A stretch of DNA of 64,000 nucleotides, taken from Ancistrus triradiatus (lineage: Eukaryota; Chordata; Actinopteri; Siluriformes; Loricariidae). Both the position numbers and the translations under genes were made by a program. Below, one piece after another: positions 46,001-52,419 of the stretch; within the stretch, counting starts at the first letter, position 1, and every line of letters starts with the position of its first letter. The DNA is taken from positions 957,466 through 1,021,465 of the forward strand of contig JAJAGP010000018.1 in assembly GCA_025084515.1 (NCBI GenBank). Reading direction: 5' to 3'. The notes beneath the pieces were generated by a model. It did not search any database. It was not told the origin of the DNA and worked only from the letters and a program-made list of their open reading frames with translations.

Positions 46001-48904
46001 GATGTTCCTAATAGCACCCTATGCCTTCATCACTGCACCTTCTCCATCTGTTGCTGTCCTGATTTGTTATATATGCGTGGATTTCGATCATTGTAGATCA
46101 AAGATTTAACCAACATCAAGTCATAGCTGGTGCCCATGATGCCATGTTTCCTAAAAGGATTCTCATCGTTCCTGGGTGTCAAACAGCCTCAACATCACAG
46201 ATCCTCTACCATACTTAACTGTTAGGATTAAATTCTTTCTCTCCATCCATCCTTACAGCCACTTTACATTTACAATTTATTTACATTAGGTGTTGCAAAA
46301 AACATTGGGTGTTTTTGTCTCATCCGACCACAGGACCCGTCAAACTTCTGGTAGTATAATATTATATTGTATTTGAGAAATTTGTAAAATAAGCATAAAA
46401 TAGGCAGCATTTTCACAAGTGGCCTCAGATTTTTGACCCTCACCTTGCTGCGTAAAGCATCCAAGCTTTATAGTCCTACTTATATCTGATAAGGTTATAA
46501 TCCATATTATAAAGATAATGAAACTACTTAACTCATGTATCACGTTGTCATATACAGCAGCTGTTGTAGTGCAGCACACACAATGTTTTATTAAACACAG
46601 TTTTATTAATCACATCAGCTTAGTTTCTGTTTGAGAATTAGTTTCTATTTGTGACAGCAAGCTGACTGAATTAGACCACGGAGTAAGAAGTACTGCATCT
46701 TTGCAACACAGCATGCCAAGGCGACAAACAGAAACTGCGTGTTTCCAACACGGTTGCCAGAGACGAATTTTGGCTTTTCAGTTCCATGATGTCTTCTGAA
46801 ATACTGGCTCGGGTCATAAATCCAACATTAAATACTTTGCGCTGTCACATAAGACTCTCTTAGAAGTGTATAAATAGAAGTAAAATACGATTTTACCCAT
46901 GTAAAATATTAAAAAAAATAGAAATGCAACACGTGGCGGTTCAATGTTAATACTAAATAAAACATTGTTAAGTACAGTATGTAATATGGTGTTCGGAAAA
47001 AGTGCAGATCGCATACTGCACACATGTTCAGCAACGTATACTCACCGGACAAAAAGTGTGACAAACATCTCTAGTAGTTTCGTCTTTCAGCCACAATTTC
47101 CTGTAGACTGGGAATTTTGCCATGCTTCGATACACTTGCAAATTCAACTACCTCCTTCACGCTACAGCCTTTGGAACGCCCAATTGCAACCTCTCCTTTC
47201 TGCCAATCATTAACATTTGCTTTGCAACCCATTTCCCACACATCAAACGAGACGTTCACTGTACTGTACCACCTCTTCTCAATCTGTGACTCACACACAA
47301 CACAGGTACTTATATCCTGGTCATCCTCGAGCCTGAAGTGCTACCACCTTAAACACGCAAGGTGATTATTTTTCGTCCGTGGACTATTTTTACAAAATAT
47401 TTTTTACTACATAAGAATGTATCAGAAACACTACACACCCCTGTATATAATATTCAAGTATACAATAATAATAATAAAGCTGCATTCATTACAAACTTCA
47501 TGCATTCCTGACATCTGGTGAACCGAATTATGGATTGCCTTTACCAGGAACATATGCAAGTCCACAATGAGGCATCTGGCCTCATGCAGAATCCTGAATG
47601 AACCACAATGGTGGTGTTGAGTAGTCAACAATAGCAGTATTGATTACTGGGGATACGAGTCCTAACTCCTATGCACTGTGCACATAAAATGTGGTAACCC
47701 TTCAAACACAATGATTTATATGTGATTATCGATAGCGGTCTGAAATCAATAGGTAAATAATCTTATTCCTTCTTTTACGTGAACTGTCTCACAGTCACAT
47801 GGCCTATCATTTTTGTCATTTGGAATTTTTATCTTAATGCGTACGATCGGCAAATGCACTGTATTGCTGAATACAACATAAACAATGACGTCCATCCTGA
47901 ATACATAGAGGACTGAAACTATTTTAAGTCCAATTTTAGCATGCAATACCAGAGACATTTTATAAGGAGGAGACTGCTCACTGGTTGAAATATGAACGGG
48001 ACTGTAGTACAGAAGCCTGTCCTGTCATTAGAAAGAAGCAATCGGCATATTATTTGATTTGTCGGAGATAGGGACAGCAAGTCTTTGCCCCTTTGTAGTG
48101 GCGGGATGCACATGCACAGTAGCCACAGTTTGAAGCCAACAACACAAGTATATTTATATTATACCAGCCATATTATATGTCATATTATACCAATGATTCT
48201 AAATATGCATTTTAAACATTCATTTCTCTTTCAATTTCAGATATAGAGGTCTCTCCCCATTCAAACTGATAGGAGTCTGGTCTTGGCTGGAAATAACTGT
48301 CTGGTGGTGTTATGAAGATGGCGGATGGAGAACAGACTCATCTTATAATGACTTGCAAAAAATAAAGTGCAAAAAACACAGCATGATACAGCTTTATGCT
48401 ACAGATCCTCCTAAACAGCAAACAGCCTATTTCTGGACGGCGTGCAGCTGGAGACAGTTAGCCTGCTCTCTTCTCACTTCCTGTGTTTCTCCTTTTTTTC
48501 CACTCAAAGCATTCCACAGCTGAGCTGAACCACGGCTCTCCTCTGGGTGACACTAATGCAAATAACAAGCAATATATGGCTCAGCCCTGAAGCCCTATAT
48601 TAGCCCTATATTGCTCGGCTCATGGTCTGCATCAAAATGACATTACTTCCTGATGGACGATTTACTTTCTCTGAAATAAGAAGTTTTTCTGCGGAAAAAG
48701 AAAAGCTGAATCATGGCTGATATTAGCAAGAGCTGTGGCCTAAGTGTCATGGATGAGGCAAGAGAGGGATAGAAAAATAGCTGACTTACTCTCTTTTTGG
48801 GCTGCAGGCGAGGACGCTTGCCCCGTCGTGGTTCGCCCCACTGGGCTGGAGTGCTTCGCGCCCCTGCCAGGAATTTTTAAGGCACTCGACTTCAGCATGT
48901 TCAT
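11177..48904 (-). CDS. clip2: clip2, CAP-Gly domain linker protein 2 (CLIP-115), full CDS in 16 exons
   Basis: Cytoplasmic linker that binds microtubule plus ends. Exons: 48790..48904, 37207..37715, 24850..24974, 24496..24709, 23996..24193, 23768..23871, 23597..23657, 21549..21653, 18068..18940, 17770..17827, 17575..17658, 16304..16460, 15411..15570, 13123..13311, 12867..12929, 11177..11188. They total 3,027 nt, 1,008 residues (human about 1,046), with every phase consistent. CAP-Gly 1 is at about residues 75-140 (GKNDG at 111-115) and CAP-Gly 2 at about 200-270 (GKNDG at 240-244). A Ser-rich linker is at about 284-320, and a long coiled coil runs from about 330 to 980. The leader IPGRGAKHSSPVGRTTTG, the linker AKAKKSKRVAMGVSSLAHS and the C-terminal NGIHQQD identify CLIP2. 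CLIP1 zinc knuckles are absent. The start MNMLK was chosen because CLIP1 begins MSMLK and the ATG has A at -3. Confidence 0.95.
11900..12600 (+). repeat. ~150-187 bp tandem repeat in clip2 last intron
   Basis: Four units marked by GTGGTGCTTCCTTTTAA at about 12039, 12222, 12409 and 12558. They share CTATCTGGCTTTCAGTGTAC and CCAACGTTTAC. It lies between the last two clip2 coding exons. An inverted relative is at 3.8-4.1 kb. Open frames across it have no homologue. Confidence 0.85.
12867..12929 (-). CDS. clip2: clip2 penultimate coding exon (63 nt)
   Basis: The acceptor TTCACAG is followed by AYSSASSANGIHQQDATITDE. The ANGIHQQD block equals the human C-terminus. Splicing at GAG|GTTTCT (a weak donor) and joining to EQH-stop at 11188 gives nine residues after HQQD, the same number as human. 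Read-through would instead add an unconserved tail of about 31 residues. Confidence 0.82.
13123..13311 (-). CDS. clip2: clip2 exon (189 nt)
   Basis: Codes GREKASPEHRRFSMMEASGS, DAEVGRLRQRLLSTEEALRN and ALEHNQQVDQLVQAMRRRPD, then KSQ. Acceptor ACCCCAG, donor CAG|GTAAAG. Confidence 0.93.
13312..15410. other. clip2 intron with an inverted pair of a dispersed repeat
   Basis: The minus strand near 14575-14640 reads GAGATGTGAAACATCTTCAA, and the plus strand near 14960-15060 reads GAGAGGTGAAACATCATCAA followed by CCATGACCTGGATGACTGAG. The two are head to head. The same kind of sequence is recalled as very common in teleost genomes. The rest is featureless to me. Confidence 0.55.
15411..15570 (-). 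CDS. clip2: clip2 exon (160 nt)
   Basis: Codes SLNELRVLLLDSPRHSPGMD, RDLGREVHKAEWKMKEQNLQ and DDIKSLREQLLLL. Acceptor CCTTTAG, donor CTG|GTGAGT. A CTG run (LLLL) sits at the donor edge. Confidence 0.95.
16304..16460 (-). CDS. clip2: clip2 exon (157 nt)
   Basis: Codes ALESKVRTGEKRADGLLREK, then TRLELDLEAITKKSHDASGQ and LVVISQELLKKER. The KKSHDASGQLVVISQELL stretch is almost invariant in CLIP2. Acceptor TTCTAG, donor GAG|GTATGA. Confidence 0.95.
16640..17520. repeat. compound ATT/AAT minisatellite
   Basis: Higher-order units of roughly 80-130 bp each contain AGACAGATACA, TAATTAAAAAT, AATAACAATAACATCAGCC and a long ATTATTATT run. AGACAGAT occurs at least seven times between 16829 and 17441. 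It sits wholly inside the 1.1-kb clip2 intron between exons 17575..17658 and 16304..16460. A pure AAATT run (about 16732-16755) precedes it. Confidence 0.9.
17575..17658 (-). CDS. clip2: clip2 exon (84 nt)
   Basis: Codes (D)TSEKLAKREKEVSTLTTQV then DDLKTQIT. Acceptor TCTTCAG, donor ACGG|GTAATT. It lies directly beside the ATT-rich minisatellite of the next intron. Confidence 0.9.
17770..17827 (-). CDS. clip2: clip2 exon (58 nt)
   Basis: Codes VIENNDTSEEKIKLNQNME, matching human IESNDISEETIRTKETVE. Acceptor CTGCCAG, donor GAAG|GTATGT, phase 1. Confidence 0.9.
18068..18940 (-). CDS. clip2: clip2 large coiled-coil exon (873 nt)
   Basis: 291 codons, residues about 478-768, starting QTTVEEKSRVMQLEEELTLR after the acceptor CCACCAG. 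The heptad-rich sequence includes TRENMEMMDSWKAKLDTL and AEKKMADYEALQNAEAQSK. A Gly/Pro-rich break (ETGGGDGEGPAPET) interrupts the coil and has no clear mammalian match. The open frame continues upstream into intron to 19129, but human similarity begins at the acceptor. Donor AAT|GTGAGT. Confidence 0.94.
18941..21548. other. clip2 intron, mostly unclassified
   Basis: No extra exon was recognised. It includes a short TTAGA microsatellite (about 20985-21020). The phrase GAGGCTCAGTATTGGGAACC near 19670 also occurs near 53402 in diverged form, so a dispersed repeat is present. Confidence 0.5.
21549..21653 (-). CDS. clip2: clip2 exon, coiled coil (105 nt)
   Basis: Codes TQTKLEHARIRQLERNLRLE then KSKADKLQKELEEKM. 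Acceptor CCGTAG, donor ATG|GTAAAC, phase 0 at both ends. Confidence 0.92.
22060..22175 (-). mobile_element. tRNA-derived SINE head (minus)
   Basis: The minus strand reads GGAGTAGCGGATCAGCC (A-box-like) and CCCAGGTTTGAGTCCTGG (B box). It lies in a clip2 intron; the family is a second SINE type, shared with 25.2 and 37.0 kb. Confidence 0.5.
22785..23157 (+). mobile_element. TA-flanked MITE, copy A of CAGTACTGTGCAAAAG family
   Basis: The left end is CAGCACTGTGGAAAATTCTT then AGGCCACCATTAGA; the right end is CTAATGGTGGCCTAATACTT then TTGCACAGTACTG. TA lies on both sides. 373 bp, no transposase. Relatives are at 30078 and 38227. Confidence 0.85.
23597..23657 (-). CDS. clip2: clip2 exon, coiled coil (61 nt)
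   Basis: Codes [20 protein letters not shown], identical in pattern to mammalian CLIPs. Acceptor CGACAG, donor GAG|GTATTT. Confidence 0.95.
23768..23871 (-). CDS. clip2: clip2 exon, coiled coil
   Basis: Codes YVTEAESNLQQVRTLLANAQ then RDKVELANQLEEERR. Acceptor CATGTAG, donor AAG|GTAACT, phase 2. Confidence 0.92.
23996..24193 (-). CDS. clip2: clip2 exon, start of coiled coil
   Basis: The acceptor CAG is followed by [20 protein letters not shown], then [20 protein letters not shown] and EVAKATSHICEVEKE. It is nearly identical to the vertebrate CLIP family. Donor CAG|GTCCGT. Confidence 0.95.
24496..24709 (-). CDS. clip2: clip2 exon, CAP-Gly 2 end and Ser-rich linker
   Basis: It codes YFQCPPKFGLFAPIHKVIRI, then GFPSTSPAKAKKSKR and the serine-rich SPSSSSISSVSSVASSVGG. 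The donor CTG|GTGAGA is in phase 0. The linker sequence is CLIP2-specific rather than CLIP1. Confidence 0.95.
24850..24974 (-). CDS. clip2: clip2 exon, CAP-Gly 2 core
   Basis: Acceptor TGTTCAG, then VGGTKTGVVRYVGETDFAKG and ELDEPLGKNDGAVAGT. The donor AG|GTTTGA is weaker than usual. Phase 2 joins to GTACTTCCAG of the next exon as RYFQ. Confidence 0.95.
25012..25130. mobile_element. possible short hAT-like MITE
   Basis: The left CAGGGGTGGTGTCTTGGCC and the right GGTTTGGGCACCCCTG (reverse complement CAGGGGTGCCCAAACC) resemble hAT-type termini. No target duplication was found. It lies just upstream of the CAP-Gly 2 exon. Confidence 0.35.
25165..25380 (+). mobile_element. tRNA-derived SINE (second family)
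   Basis: It carries the B box AGGTTCGAGTC after a diverged A-box region, then a tRNA-unrelated body with AACTGGCATCCCAACC. Similar phrases occur at 31.7 kb (ACTGGCGTCCCATTC). Confidence 0.5.
25636..25700. repeat. (CT)n(CA)n microsatellite
   Basis: About 14 CT units are followed by about 17 CA units, in a clip2 intron. Confidence 0.95.
26340..27515 (+). repeat. ~138-bp GC-rich tandem array (about nine units)
   Basis: The units centre on GCACCCGGGACCAAGCCTG, recurring near 26507, 26636, 26765, 26905, 27044, 27182, 27319 and 27458, with a diverged unit at about 26380. They are joined by AAAACTGACTGAGTTACGG and GCCAGGGGCCCCAGTGCC. The later units are regular at 137-140 bp. It lies in the clip2 intron between the two CAP-Gly exons. 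Long plus-strand open frames follow from the unit length being close to a multiple of three. Confidence 0.92.
27516..29110. repeat. AT-rich block with ~365-420 bp internal duplication, linked to the 138-bp array
   Basis: GACCTCTCAAACAAACGGTC (27955) and GACCTCTCAAACAAATGGTC (28322) start two related copies. TAGTCCCGAACAAATCGTC recurs at about 28130 and 28548. GTTTGTAGGTCAAAAATTGACC near 28835 is a diverged version of the array core. It ends near GTGTGTTGCTTGTGCAACACAC, a short palindrome. A (TG)n run lies at 27842..27898. It is probably one mobile element, class unknown. Confidence 0.65.
27842..27898. repeat. (TG)n microsatellite
   Basis: About 28 TG units, followed by GAGAGAGAG. Confidence 0.95.
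30078..30558 (+). mobile_element. MITE copy B of CAGTACTGTGCAAAAG family
   Basis: It starts CAGTACTGTGCGAAAGTCTT then AGGCCACCATTAGG; it ends GGTGTCCTAAAAGTTTCACA then CAGTACTG. 481 bp. It shares an interior segment (CCTGATCAAGCTTCTT) with the 38.2-kb copy. Confidence 0.82.
31018..31062. repeat. (AC)n microsatellite
   Basis: About 22 CA units in a clip2 intron. Confidence 0.95.
31705..31835 (+). mobile_element. tRNA-derived SINE fragment (second family)
   Basis: B box GGGTTCGAGTTCTGG and the body phrase AATGGACTGGCGTCCCATTC. It abuts the SINE trio that follows. Confidence 0.5.
31841..32445 (+). mobile_element. three tandem tRNA-derived SINE copies
   Basis: The copies start near 31841, 32086 and 32299. 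Each has an A box in GGTCTAGCGATTAAGG or GGTCTAATGGTCAAGG, then GTACTGGACTATGGTCCAGA and a B box in GGTTCAAATCCC (diverged in copies 2 and 3). The tail, clearest in copy 2, is GTAAGTCGCTCTGGATAAAGG, the LINE2-like tail common in fish SINEs. Separate insertions or local duplication are both possible. Confidence 0.82.
33240..34641 (+). mobile_element. Tc1-like transposon, full length but degenerate
   Basis: The ends are CAGTGATGCTTGAAGGTTTG and, reversed, CAGTGGTTCTTGAAAGTTTG, each flanked by TA. Terminal inverted repeats of about 200 bp extend to GAGTGGCAAAAGTGTGTGAA on the left and its mirror TTCATATACTTTTGCCACTC on the right. Length 1,402 bp. It lies in the clip2 intron before the CAP-Gly 2 exon. 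Confidence 0.92.
33585..34422 (+). pseudogene. Tc1-like transposase pseudogene
   Basis: Remnants of a DDE transposase inside the element at 33240..34641. N-terminal helix-turn-helix remnants (KEISEDLKELL, YTNGGNLRS), WMRPK of the first catalytic block, QQDNDPKHTS around the second Asp, and GPDLNPMEMLWKDLKRAV around the last acidic residue are visible. Broken by internal loss of the linker between about residues 60 and 70 of the remnant, frame changes with A-runs near 33857, and an in-frame TGA at 34201..34203. Not functional. Confidence 0.88.
34690..34870 (-). mobile_element. dispersed repeat (GTTTCTTCCTTATAACG family), minus
   Basis: It contains AAGCAGCTTTACAATTTTAG and GGCAAGGAAAAACTCCCTAA with ACGTTATAAGGAAGAAACC. 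The reverse complement of the same order occurs at 55.9 kb. Related pieces are at 31.3 and 50.6 kb. The family is unnamed here. Confidence 0.7.
35316..36449 (-). mobile_element. second Tc1/mariner element, internally deleted
   Basis: The ends CAGTGGGGCAAAAAAGTATT and, reversed, CAGTGGGGCAAAAAAGTATT are identical over at least 20 bp. The inverted repeats extend about 200 bp (GTACACTTCAACTATGAGAG on the left, mirrored on the right). TA follows the right end; the left flank TA has mutated to TT. 1,134 bp, shorter than an autonomous copy. Confidence 0.92.
35501..36080 (-). pseudogene. Tc1-like transposase N-terminal remnant
   Basis: The minus-strand frame keeps the DNA-binding part: VNKSTVGAIVRKWKTYKTID, then NLPRSGAPRKISSSGVK with the GRPR-like hook, and EDWENIMWAIMG. 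After that the frame runs into the terminal repeat, so the catalytic half is absent. Only the paired helix-turn-helix region could be made. It is not an active transposase. Confidence 0.85.
36955..37170 (+). mobile_element. tRNA-derived SINE (second family)
   Basis: B box AGGTTCAAGTCCTGG, body with GGATCATCCCCCTGTGCTGC and GGCTCTGGACTACATTAG. It ends 37 bp from the clip2 CAP-Gly 1 exon donor. Confidence 0.6.
37207..37715 (-). CDS. clip2: clip2 exon, CAP-Gly 1
   Basis: Acceptor TCTTCCAG, donor CTG|GTGAGT. It encodes residues 39-208: a Ser/Lys-rich leader, then the first CAP-Gly domain with FAPGQWAGVVLDEPVGKNDG, the RYFECLPLQGIFTRPSKL tail, and a Ser/Thr/Pro linker with TGNESGSNMSDSGSVKKG. It ends inside the start of CAP-Gly 2 (GDRVL). 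Confidence 0.95.
38227..38724 (+). mobile_element. MITE copy C of CAGTACTGTGCAAAAG family
   Basis: It starts after TA with CAGGGCTGTGCAAAAGTCTT then AGGCCACCATTAGG. It ends CTGATGGTGGCCTAAGACTT then TTTTGACG, with the last bases degraded. It lies in the clip2 intron upstream of the CAP-Gly 1 exon. Confidence 0.82.
41078..41298 (-). CDS. candidate unassigned coding exon
   Basis: The ATG at 41298 has A at -3, is followed by 73 open codons starting MSQRFKVRLYRNDNSSWPNK, and ends at a consensus donor GATGCAG|GTGAGT. I do not recognise the protein. The basic, beta-like N-terminus hints at a doublecortin-like or transposon-encoded domain, but this is a guess. No partner exon was found. It could be a transposon exon, since foldback repeats lie next to it at 40.7 kb. 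Confidence 0.3.
42457..42828. mobile_element. hAT-type MITE with 8-bp target duplication
   Basis: Terminal inverted repeats CAGTGGTTCCCAACCT and, reversed, CTATGGTTCCCAACCT. The identical 8-bp flank ATGTAATC is at 42449..42456 and 42829..42836. 372 bp with no coding capacity. The 8-bp duplication and CAG-type ends place it in the hAT superfamily. A relative lies at 58.3-59.56 kb. Confidence 0.92.
43100..43560 (+). pseudogene. THAP-domain coding remnant
   Basis: The plus frame reads SLSFHSFPAQSDLRRPWLIN then TKVCSRHFIPDHL, matching the THAP zinc-finger pattern (FHxFP, W, KVCSxHF). The frame closes at a TGA near 43379. Another frame then gives DHDYCAVPEPSSLEELRNHL and KKLRVQLS, a typical post-THAP coiled stretch. 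The frame break and lack of splice sites indicate a dead copy, either a THAP gene fragment or a P-element/Kolobok-type transposon relic. Confidence 0.6.
44290..45365. mobile_element. foldback element cluster
   Basis: About 44450-44560 reads TTTCAGAGTCTCCCCAAAAG and CTGCCTTTAATTCCATG. The reverse complement of the same sequence is at about 44760-44870. Terminal-like phrases ACATGCACTTAATAATCCGA (44584) and its mirror near 45330 enclose it. Related pieces occur at 39.83-39.93 and 40.73-40.83 kb. No transposase seen. Confidence 0.65.
45976..46000. repeat. (CA)n microsatellite
   Basis: About 12 AC units after a C-run. Confidence 0.9.
46010..48780. other. clip2 first coding intron, no feature seen
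   Basis: AT-rich sequence between the foldback cluster and the clip2 start exon. No exon, array or clear transposon was recognised on either strand. Confidence 0.45.
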
Positions 48905-48986
48905 GGTGTCCGCTAGAGAGGGGAGATAATCCACGAGGCACTAGAGGTTCAGGCCATGGGTGGCTCTCTCCATTTTATCTGGTGGA
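48790..48986 (-). CDS. clip2: clip2 exon with start codon (coding 48790..48904)
   Basis: The acceptor TTCTCAG ends at 48987, so the exon begins in 5' UTR. The ATG is at 48904..48902 (context ACC ATG A), with a second in-frame ATG two codons on. It codes MNMLKSSALKIPGRGAKHSS and onward to residue 38. The donor A|GTAAGT is at 48790/48789, phase 1. A short upstream ATG frame (about 10 codons, MERATHG...) lies in the UTR part. Confidence 0.88.
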
Positions 48987-49399
48987 CTGAGAAGAAACAT
49001 GACAGATGAGTAAGCTGACGACACTGAGATTCAATCAAATTTAATCCTCGGGATCACACGACCAGGTTAGGGACCAGGGTTTCAAAGAACCAAACAATCA
49101 CAAAGGCAGAACCTGAACCTTGAAGAACTGAAGATACAGTCTAAAAGGGGGTATCTTCCACCAAACCTGGTCAAGCATAGACCATTTCTGACCAGACCTG
49201 ATATACAAGATCAATCACAAGGAAGTACTGGTTCCAAGTAGCAACCAAGAGGCAACTCGCCTCTTGAAGGGGCACTTCGCCCCCAGGCCACCATAAATGG
49301 GTCCAGAGGCAGGATAGCACAGCAATCTCCTGAGTGCGAGCTGCCCCTTCGTTACCAGTTGGTTTGGTAGTTGTGTTCTTCCAGTTTCCTGAGTTTCCA

Positions 49400-49575
49400 C
49401 ATCGCCAGAGGCAATTTATCCAGAGCGATTTACAATTGATACAGTCTTACAGTCCAAGCAATTGGGGGTTAAGGGCCTTGTCCAAGGACCCAACAGCAGC
49501 TTGGCTGAGGTGGGATTTCAACCCTGGCCTTCTAGTCCATAACTATACCTTAACTGCTACCACAGTCCCCATCTT
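49400..49575 (-). mobile_element. tRNA-derived SINE (minus)
   Basis: Plus-strand reading ATTTATCCAGAGCGATTTAC, AAGCAATTGGGGGTTAAGGG and GAGGTGGGATTTCAACCC. This is the reverse complement of the family at 50.2 kb. It lies in the 5' UTR intron of clip2. Confidence 0.8.
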
Positions 49576-50224
49576 AGTTTCAAAGTTCCCCTTATCACGG
49601 ATTCTTTAGCATGCCACATCAGGAGTGCATGCATATTAGACAATTCCCATTCCACCAGGAAATCCTCTTATGTTCAGTAGTATGAGTTCTACAACTTTAC
49701 GTTACACTGTTCCCAAGTTGTTAAATGGAGAATATGGATGGCAAAGTGAGCACAAACTTTATTCATTAGTCTTTAGGGGTTAAATAAGAAACAGATGTAA
49801 TAGTGAAGACATAATTGCTATACGCATCTATCAAGTGGGTATCATAGTATCCAGTTGAGAAGTCTCTGTTAATTACCCCTGGTAGCCCCTGGTGAACCAG
49901 AATTTCTGTATCTGTGATCCATCTTGCCAGAAGAAGAATTTCCTCTGTGTCTAGGGGGCTGGGTCGTTGGTAGCACAAGCAAACCAGGGAAACCCCCACA
50001 TGACAAACTGCCATTTGCAGTAACTGTATGTCAAGTATTGTAGTATCAAGTCGCCAGACCTTTATGAGTGTCCCATCATTTTTGATCATGTACAACGTAT
50101 ATATTTTGGAGATCAGCCTAAACAACAGTGATGAACCAAACCTGGTTTACTCGTCAACACTGCATTTTGTCACACAATGAAGAAATAAAGCGCCAATTCT
50201 TCTATTGCCGTATGGTACACTGTA

Positions 50225-50430
50225 TGGTACTGGGGGTCTAGTGGTTAAGGTACTGGACTATGGACCAAAAGGTACAGGGTTCACTTCTGCCACTTCTGCC
50301 ATTCTGCCACTGTTGTGTCCTTGAGCAAGACCCTTAACCCACAATTGCTTGGATTGTATTGGATTGTATCAATTGTAAGTCGCTTTGGATAAGGGCATCT
50401 GCTGAATGCTGTAAACGTAAATACCGAATA
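50225..50430 (+). mobile_element. tRNA-derived SINE
   Basis: A box in GGTCTAGTGGTTAAGG, then GTACTGGACTATGGACCA, a shortened B-box region, CCTTGAGCAAGACCCTTAAC and the tail GTAAGTCGCTTTGGATAAGG. Confidence 0.85.
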
Positions 50431-50629
50431 CAAACTACAACAGGTAAGCTTTTATACTATTCATAATATTGTATTATCTTCAATTGATTATACTCTCTTA
50501 GTATATTTTATTTATATTTTCTTTAAATATGTTGTGTCTTTTCATTTTTATATTTAGCTTGTTTATTTAAACTCTTGTTATGCAGCTATTAATTACATAA
50601 GTAAATTCTTACACATGTCACCTAGGCTG

Positions 50630-50760
50630 GGTCCCTTTTTGTGTCCTCCCAAAGAGTTTTTCCTTGCCACTGTCATCCTAGGCTTGCTCAGTTAGGTCTT
50701 TGGGCCTAGATATTTGTTCTATTGAAATAAATTTGCCTGTGACTTTGACTGTAGTATCAA
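50630..50760 (+). mobile_element. dispersed repeat (CTTGCCACTGTC family)
   Basis: Contains AGAGTTTTTCCTTGCCACTG and CTAGGCTTGCTCAGT, shared with 31.34, 34.7 (reversed) and 55.9 kb. Confidence 0.6.
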
Positions 50761-51539
50761 GTCAACCGGTCTTTGCGAATGCCTCGCGTAAATAATAACT
50801 ATAAGACAACTGGAGATCATGCTACACATTTGTCTTTCCAAATCAGGATTATCTGCTGACAATTATTATTAGTACCAGGTTTATAAGTGAACGTTCAGGG
50901 TTAAGTACGGAGGCAAGACTCACATCTTTTCAGAACAAAAAAATAATTTCAGGGAATCAACCCAGCAACTGTGTAATGTAGAACCACATCAACAGGTCTT
51001 TGCGTAAACTTTTTTGATCTTGTACTTTAAAAGCAGTAAGGGTTAGCAGTTTACGGCATTAACAGAAATGAATGTGCTATAATATTTCACTCAAGACCAT
51101 TAATTACAACTGACAAAAGATTAAGAACAGAGAGGGATGCACAGTGTAGCCATAGATAAATTATTTATCTTCGATTATGTAATGATATGGCGTTTATAAA
51201 GGTACATCATTCCACACCTTGGATATCCTCAGCGCCTCCATAAGGATGAGAAAATGAATAACCTGAAGGAATCGGTCTTTAAGGGTTAAGTACAGAGGTA
51301 AGGTGCACTTGTTTTCTGCCCAAAATGAATATCCCACAACACAAAATTCCCTACTAAATGGTAGTATGGTAAAAAAATAAAAAAATAAAAAAATAAAAAA
51401 CTATTGATCATAATACAAAATCGAGCGGTCCAATGCAAGCCCTAATGCATCCAAGCTTGCATAATGATAATAAAGTTACCCATTTAGGATAGACAACTCA
51501 AAATTGCAACAGTAATGTTACTTATTGCACCTTTAACGC

Positions 51540-51962
51540 GAGACACAATGACAAAATGCGACAGACCGGTCCTGTTCTGAAAACAGATCGTAGGCTTGAA
51601 CCAGCTAGGGCTCAATAAGACCTTAAAACGACCCGATGTCGGTACAAATTCACACCTCCAAGAATCAAACGTTTATAAAACTGTAAGCAAATCCCTGCGC
51701 CCGTGGTAAAGTTAGATGTTTACAGGCGTGTGAGCGGCGCAGGCTAAACCGGGTTCTATTGTTTTGGCTATTGCGGCGTGTTTGGCCCTGCCGACCAAAC
51801 AAACGGTGTTAAAGCTCAAACAAAACGGCATTTACCTTTAAAGTCCGGCTTCTACAAAAGCATAACGAGACGAGCGACGGCTTTTCTTTTGAATGAAAAC
51901 GGCCGCGATCTGCCGGCATGCGGTTTCTCCGGAGCAGCCACTCCCTACACACACAGTCTCAG

Positions 51963-52007
<45 letters not shown>

Positions 52008-52110
52008 CGGATGCGAAAACATGGATGCTGAGTGAGACAGAGGGTGAGGGTGGAGTGTAGCGGGATGCTAACTGCAGCAGAGCCGGTCACATTTCAGCCT
52101 CATGGCAGGC
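51540..52110 (-). promoter_or_regulatory. clip2: candidate clip2 promoter and noncoding first exon
   Basis: CpG-enriched block (GCGGCGCAGG, CGCGATCTGCCGGCATGCGG, ACGAGACGAGCGACGG) upstream of the clip2 start exon, whose acceptor demands an earlier 5' UTR exon. A minus-strand donor TTAAAG|GTAAAT at 51836/51835 would fit. A (CT)n(CA)n repeat at about 51961-52004 lies inside the presumed exon or promoter. No TATA box noted. Inference only. Confidence 0.4.
51961..52004. repeat. (CT)n(CA)n microsatellite
   Basis: About 8 CT and 12 CA units within the candidate clip2 promoter. Confidence 0.95.
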
Positions 52111-52419
52111 CTTCCTTTTGTGGGGAATAAACAATGTGCGGCCCTTTTCAAATACAGTATTAGAAATATACACATTTCAGCCCTAAAGGCGAAGTCACTT
52201 AAAACTGGCCAACATTTCTGGCTAAAAATGTTACCACTAGTGTTTAAGGTTGGTTAAAGGTTCGGTAAGCAAGATTAGAGATGACCCTAAAACAATGCTT
52301 ATTAATACTTTATTGATTATAACAGTAAAAACATCCAGAATCTTCTCTGGGAGCTTCTGCAATAGTGGTACTTTCCAAGTCCAGACAAATGTGCTGTAAT
52401 GAGGGCACAACTGAGATTA

